Assembly: GCF_000142905.1 (NCBI RefSeq)
Contig: NW_013657644.1
Location: forward strand, 1 to 32,062
Length of the DNA stretch: 32,062 bases
Origin: Thecamonas trahens ATCC 50062
Taxonomy: Eukaryota > Apusozoa > Apusomonadida > Apusomonadidae
Reading direction: 5' to 3'
Shown here: positions 29,230 through 32,062 of the stretch, piece after piece
Position numbering within the stretch: the stretch's first letter is position 1
How the letters are laid out: each line of letters opens with the position of its first letter
Position numbers and translations under genes: made by a program
The notes under the pieces: model-generated
Database searches by the model: none
Seen by the model: the letters and a program-made list of their open reading frames with translations, nothing else
Told to the model about the DNA's origin: nothing

Positions 29230-30906
29230 TCAGTACGGGCGATTGCGGACCCGGACGTGGATGATCGAGTTGTCGCAGGTTCCCGAGACGTCTTCGGCCC
29301 GCGTGGTGGAGAGGACAGGGAACTTGCGGACAAAGGCGCCGTACCGGCCGTATGCACGCTCGAGCATAAGCTCGCGGACCTGAGCAGGGTTGGCCAAGAT
29401 GGCTTCCGGCGTGGTCCTCTGTGCCTGCGCGACAACAGGCAGGTCATCAACAACGTGGTCGTAGAGCTCGCGCGCCTCAGCGTCGGACGGCATCCGCGTC
29501 CCGCGTACAACAACGTACTTGGGCATGCGCCCGGTCACAGACAGTGCAATGTCCGACCGCTTGAGGCCAGGCACCACCGCCATGAGATGCAGATGCTCGA
29601 CCGTCCGGCGCGTGTCCCACATTGGCCGCAGCTCAAGCTTCCGCCACGCCTCGCGGGAGATGACAGGGACAGCGGCTGGAGGTGATGACGCCGGCGGCGC
29701 GGCGGTGCCAGTGCTGGAGCTGGCGCCAGTGCTCGCCCCGCCGCCGGCCTTGCACCGCTCGAGCCGGGCATCGAGCTCGTTAAGCAGGACCGACGAAGAA
29801 GCCAGCAGCTGACCGACTGCCTCGATGGCCTCAACCTTGCGGGCTCGGACGTCAGGCGCGGCCGCAAGGCCGGTGAGCGCGTCGAGTGCAGTCTCGTGGC
29901 GCATCAGCTTGCCGTGCAGCTCGCGCGCAATGTTGAGCTTTGACTTGTAAAACTGCAGCAGTTCATCCGAGTCGTGTGGCGGGAGCCGGGCCAGCTTCTC
30001 CACGTGGGTCATCCGCGACCGAATGAGCTGGACTGAGTTGACCACGCCATTGATGGCGACCAGCGCTTGCTGCGCCGCCGACTGCTCGACAGGCACGCTC
30101 TCCTCGTCACCATTTTCGGCATGATTGGCGGCGCTCGAGTCTGCCCCGGTTGTCGGAAGCACAGACGAGGCTGGGTCGGCAGGAGTGGCGGTGCCGGCAG
30201 CGGGGGCGGCGGGTGCAGCGGATGCGGCCGCGGCAGTGGCGGCCGCACGACGGCCGTCGAGCGCACTGATCGCCGCCGTCATCGCCCGCATCATGTTCAC
30301 CACATGCCGCGCGTACCGAAGATCCGGCTCAGAGGTAGTGACGGTCAGCACCTCGAGCTGGCTGGCCAGTGCCTTGGCCTCGGCCGCCAGCGCAACAGCC
30401 ACCGCCGCAGACTGGGAATCGGCGCCGGCCTCAGCGGCCGCGATCTCCGCCACGTAACCATCAATCTGAGCCGGAGTCAAATCCGCCCATGTCCGGCCAT
30501 TGCCTCTAGCCAGCACAGCCTTGACCAGACCATTCACTGCTGTCATCTCGCGGAGCTCGCCCTCGCCCTCGCCCTCGCCCTCGCCCTCGTCCCCGCCCGA
30601 GGCCGCCAGCTCGTCCGCCAGCGCATCCAGAGCGGAGGCTACCTGTGATGAGACATGGATGGACGACGATGACGGCGCGGATGATGATGGCACGGATTCA
30701 GCGCCAGCCGAGTCGACCCCAGCCACGATACAAGCCACCGTCTCGGCCGCCCGCGACAGGACTCGCTTCGCCGGCACCGACGGCACACTCCGTGGCTTGG
30801 CCTCCCAGTACACAAGCAGCTCTTCTAGAAGTTCTGCTGACGCCAGCTTGACGACAGCCCGCTGGCGGTGAAGATAGAGTGTTCGGTACTCGGGCGTGGT
30901 GTTCAT
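29230..30906 (-). CDS. Protein with BAG-like helices and a C-terminal Hsp20/alpha-crystallin-like domain
   Basis: 558 residues from ATG 30906 (MNTTPEYRTLYLHRQ). Two helical stretches resemble BAG domains, whose last helix binds the Hsp70 ATPase domain: one ending EPDLRYARHVVNMMRAM with ISALDG (about residues 205-225), and a clearer one from VVNSVQLIRSRMTHVEKL through FYKSKLNIARELHGKLM to DVRARKVEAIEAVGQLL and LLNELDARLER (about 285-390). After an Ala/Ser/Pro linker comes an alpha-crystallin-like segment: HLHLMAVVPGLKRSDIALS, KYVVVRGTR, then a roughly 45-residue insert and YGAFVRKFPVL and SIIHVRVRNRP. This would be a one-chain Hsp70 co-chaperone plus small heat-shock module; the domain calls are by eye. 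The ATG at 30996 adds a His/Ala/Pro leader encoded by a CA microsatellite and is less likely; CCCCAG just before GTCATG could also be a splice acceptor. Confidence 0.68.
   Translation of the reverse strand: MNTTPEYRTLYLHRQRAVVKLASAELLEELLVYWEAKPRSVPSVPAKRVLSRAAETVACIVAGVDSAGAESVPSSSAPSSSSIHVSSQVASALDALADELAASGGDEGEGEGEGEGELREMTAVNGLVKAVLARGNGRTWADLTPAQIDGYVAEIAAAEAGADSQSAAVAVALAAEAKALASQLEVLTVTTSEPDLRYARHVVNMMRAMTAAISALDGRRAAATAAAASAAPAAPAAGTATPADPASSVLPTTGADSSAANHAENGDEESVPVEQSAAQQALVAINGVVNSVQLIRSRMTHVEKLARLPPHDSDELLQFYKSKLNIARELHGKLMRHETALDALTGLAAAPDVRARKVEAIEAVGQLLASSSVLLNELDARLERCKAGGGASTGASSSTGTAAPPASSPPAAVPVISREAWRKLELRPMWDTRRTVEHLHLMAVVPGLKRSDIALSVTGRMPKYVVVRGTRMPSDAEARELYDHVVDDLPVVAQAQRTTPEAILANPAQVRELMLERAYGRYGAFVRKFPVLSTTRAEDVSGTCDNSIIHVRVRNRPY
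30556..30590 (-). repeat. Hexanucleotide coding repeat (Gly-Glu)
   Basis: CTCGCC units repeat on the plus strand, encoding a GEGEGEGEGE run in the BAG/alpha-crystallin protein. In-frame, so length changes would be tolerated. Confidence 0.85.
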
Positions 30907-30911
30907 GACCT

Positions 30912-30978
30912 GGGGAGGGGGGGGGGGAGGGGGAGAGTGGTGTGCGTGTGCGTGTGCGTGTGTGTGTGCGTGTGCGTG
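30912..30978. repeat. Poly-G tract and GT/GC dinucleotide microsatellite
   Basis: A G-rich run (about 30912-30935) is followed by GTGTGCGTGT-type repeats (about 30941-30978), directly upstream of the minus-strand ATG at 30906. It lies in the leader, a leader intron, or a His/Ala-coding extension. Length is probably variable. Confidence 0.8.
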
Positions 30979-31303
30979 GCCTCTTCGGCGCTGCATCGGC
31001 GGTCGTCAACGATTGGCCCGATTGGTGGCATATGAGGGAGAGGGGGGGGGGGGATCTTATTGAGATTGTAGATGGATAAGGATGGGTGGGTGATGGGTGA
31101 CGGACGGCATGGGTAGTGGCCCAGACCCATCCGTGCGTGGAGGGTGGCCAGGTCGACCAGGTCGATGGACGCGGGGGCGCAGAAGACGACGCTGGATATC
31201 GCGAGGCGAGCTACGATGGGCTGCAGATCGGGTCCGAGTCGGTCGCAGGATGTCGCACCTTGTCGCTCGTCACAGATCGCAGCTGGGTGTAGTTGACGAC
31301 AGG
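30979..31303. promoter_or_regulatory. Intergenic region between the RRM gene and the BAG/alpha-crystallin gene
   Basis: About 325 bp with no supported gene. It should contain the promoter of the minus-strand BAG/alpha-crystallin gene and the 3' end of the RRM gene. A G run is at about 31041-31052, and GATGGGTG-type repeats occur at 31080-31100. Arg-rich open frames on the plus strand look like shadows. Confidence 0.35.
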
Positions 31304-31784
31304 TTAATCCATGAGCGGCCGCGTAGCAGCAGCATCAGGATAGAGACCGATCGTGCCCACCATGTCTGCGATTCGCCGGACAAGCCAGTTGAGGCGCTGA
31401 TGCTCGACGTGTGGCGAGAGTCGGTCATGGGGGCGTCGGCCCGTAGACGGCGTCGCGTTGTGCAAACTGAAAGTAGCCCTCGGTCGATGCGGCATCAAGA
31501 GCCTCTCTCAGGCCTGGCGTCGAGTCGATCCGCATGGGCTGAACCTTGAGCGGAGAGCCAGCAAAGAACAGGCCGTCATAGACGCGGATGGCGTAGACAA
31601 TGGCAGCAGGGCCGTCTTCAGTAGCAAAGGTGACAAAGGCGTAGCTCGCGCCGGCCGGCCGGTGGACCGAGGCAATGGGCGCGGACTGGGCAAAGAGCTC
31701 TGTGAGCAGCTCAGGTGTGGCCTCGTCAGTGAGATTGCCCACGTATACGCTTGCAAACGGATCAATAGAGGACCTTGACCCCAT
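31304..31784 (-). CDS. RRM protein, RBM7/SF3B4-like; C-terminal extension in a second frame
   Basis: From ATG 31784 the frame gives one RNA-recognition motif: RNP2 VYVGNL, then DEATPELLTELFAQSAPI, RNP1-like SYAFVTFA and a C-terminal strand (FFAGSPLKVQP). The pattern ELF-QSAPI...VYAIRVYDGLFFAGSPLKV is close to RBM7 (nuclear exosome targeting) and SF3B4 (splicing) RRMs; I cannot choose between them. The frame stops at 31425 after 119 residues. Directly after, another frame encodes HDRLSPHVEHQRLNWLVRR and IADMVGTIGLYP, stopping at TAA 31304. Removing one base from the G5 run (31429-31433, plus strand) joins them into about 160 residues. Either the short form is real or this is a homopolymer over-call. 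Confidence 0.78.
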
Positions 31785-31966
31785 GTCGTGTCTCGTGAGT
31801 CGTGTGTTATGTTCGTGGCGGACCGAGCGGGGAGGAGAGGCGGAGAAGAGGGATGGAGCGCAGATCGTCGAAATCGTTCATATGGCAGAGACACCACGAG
31901 TCCAGGCTGCATGAGTCTGGGGGACTGGATGGAGCTGACTGTTCTGATCAGGCGGATATCCCCCCC

Positions 31967-32055
31967 GATCTACCCGCCTCTCAAATCCCTCACTACCGCA
32001 AGGATCTGCCCGCTTTCCCCCCCCATCTGCCCGCCTCTCAATCCTCACTACCGCA
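31967..32055. repeat. Imperfect direct repeat near the window end
   Basis: ATCTACCCGCCTCTCAAATC and ATCTGCCCGCCTCTCAATCC each start a near-copy of about 31-33 bases ending CTCACTACCGCA, at about 31968-32000 and 32025-32055. Each copy follows a run of seven or eight C. A partial third copy (ATCTGCCCGC) lies at about 32004. It may continue past the window. No gene is supported at 31785-32062. Confidence 0.75.
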
Positions 32056-32062
32056 CCCACTC

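Noticed and set aside
30907-30996. Upstream ATG 30996 for the BAG/alpha-crystallin protein
   Set aside because: The added 30 residues are a His/Ala and Pro run translated from a CA microsatellite and poly-C, more like a leader or intron than protein.
31097-31549. 150-codon plus-strand open frame
   Set aside because: Arg/Ser-rich, overlaps the RRM protein and its extension, and has no recognisable features.

Overview
The window is nuclear DNA of a GC-rich, compact eukaryote, most likely a free-living protist. The proteins are rich in Ala, Pro, Ser and Gly, third codon positions are mostly G or C, and several genes can only be read through GT-AG introns. The conserved genes (TOR, MAF1, KRR1, a Vps10/sortilin receptor) are purely eukaryotic. 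The style (dense genes, C-rich introns, a scaffold gap of Ns) fits an apusomonad such as Thecamonas, but that identification is inference from memory and was not tested.

Layout. Bases 1-1630 are low-complexity, C/A-rich sequence with no gene I can defend. Bases 1633-7494 carry four plus-strand genes: an unresolved coiled-coil protein, a Pro/Ala-rich hypothetical, MAF1 (repressor of RNA polymerase III, with a one-base frame break), and a spliced ankyrin-MYND protein. Bases 7524-15266 hold five tightly packed minus-strand genes: a DHRS7-like dehydrogenase, a Vps10/sortilin receptor (one-base frame break), a Ser-rich protein ending in four YEYVYE-type motifs, a Gly-rich protein with a 186-bp tandem repeat, and a small Gly/Tyr-rich coiled-coil protein. 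A plus-strand polytopic membrane protein follows, converging on a minus-strand exon of an unidentified gene. A 211-base N gap hides the 5' ends of that gene and of KRR1 (small-subunit ribosome biogenesis). The right half is the 8.7-kb TOR kinase gene on the minus strand, followed in the same orientation by a PH-domain/armadillo-like protein, a protein that appears to join BAG-like and Hsp20/alpha-crystallin-like domains, and an RRM protein.

Functional theme. TOR, MAF1 and KRR1 all belong to growth control: TORC1 phosphorylates and restrains MAF1 in studied eukaryotes and promotes ribosome biogenesis. Their presence in 23 kb is noteworthy but not evidence of a cluster. No transposon, CRISPR array, tRNA or rRNA was recognised. 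The points most worth checking are the BAG/alpha-crystallin protein, the altered TOR signature residues (DYG for DFG, a changed C-terminus and FRB pocket), the tiny first TOR exon, the YEYVYE repeat protein, and a recurrent pattern of single-base frame breaks, mostly at homopolymers, which probably are consensus errors and would mislead automatic annotation.
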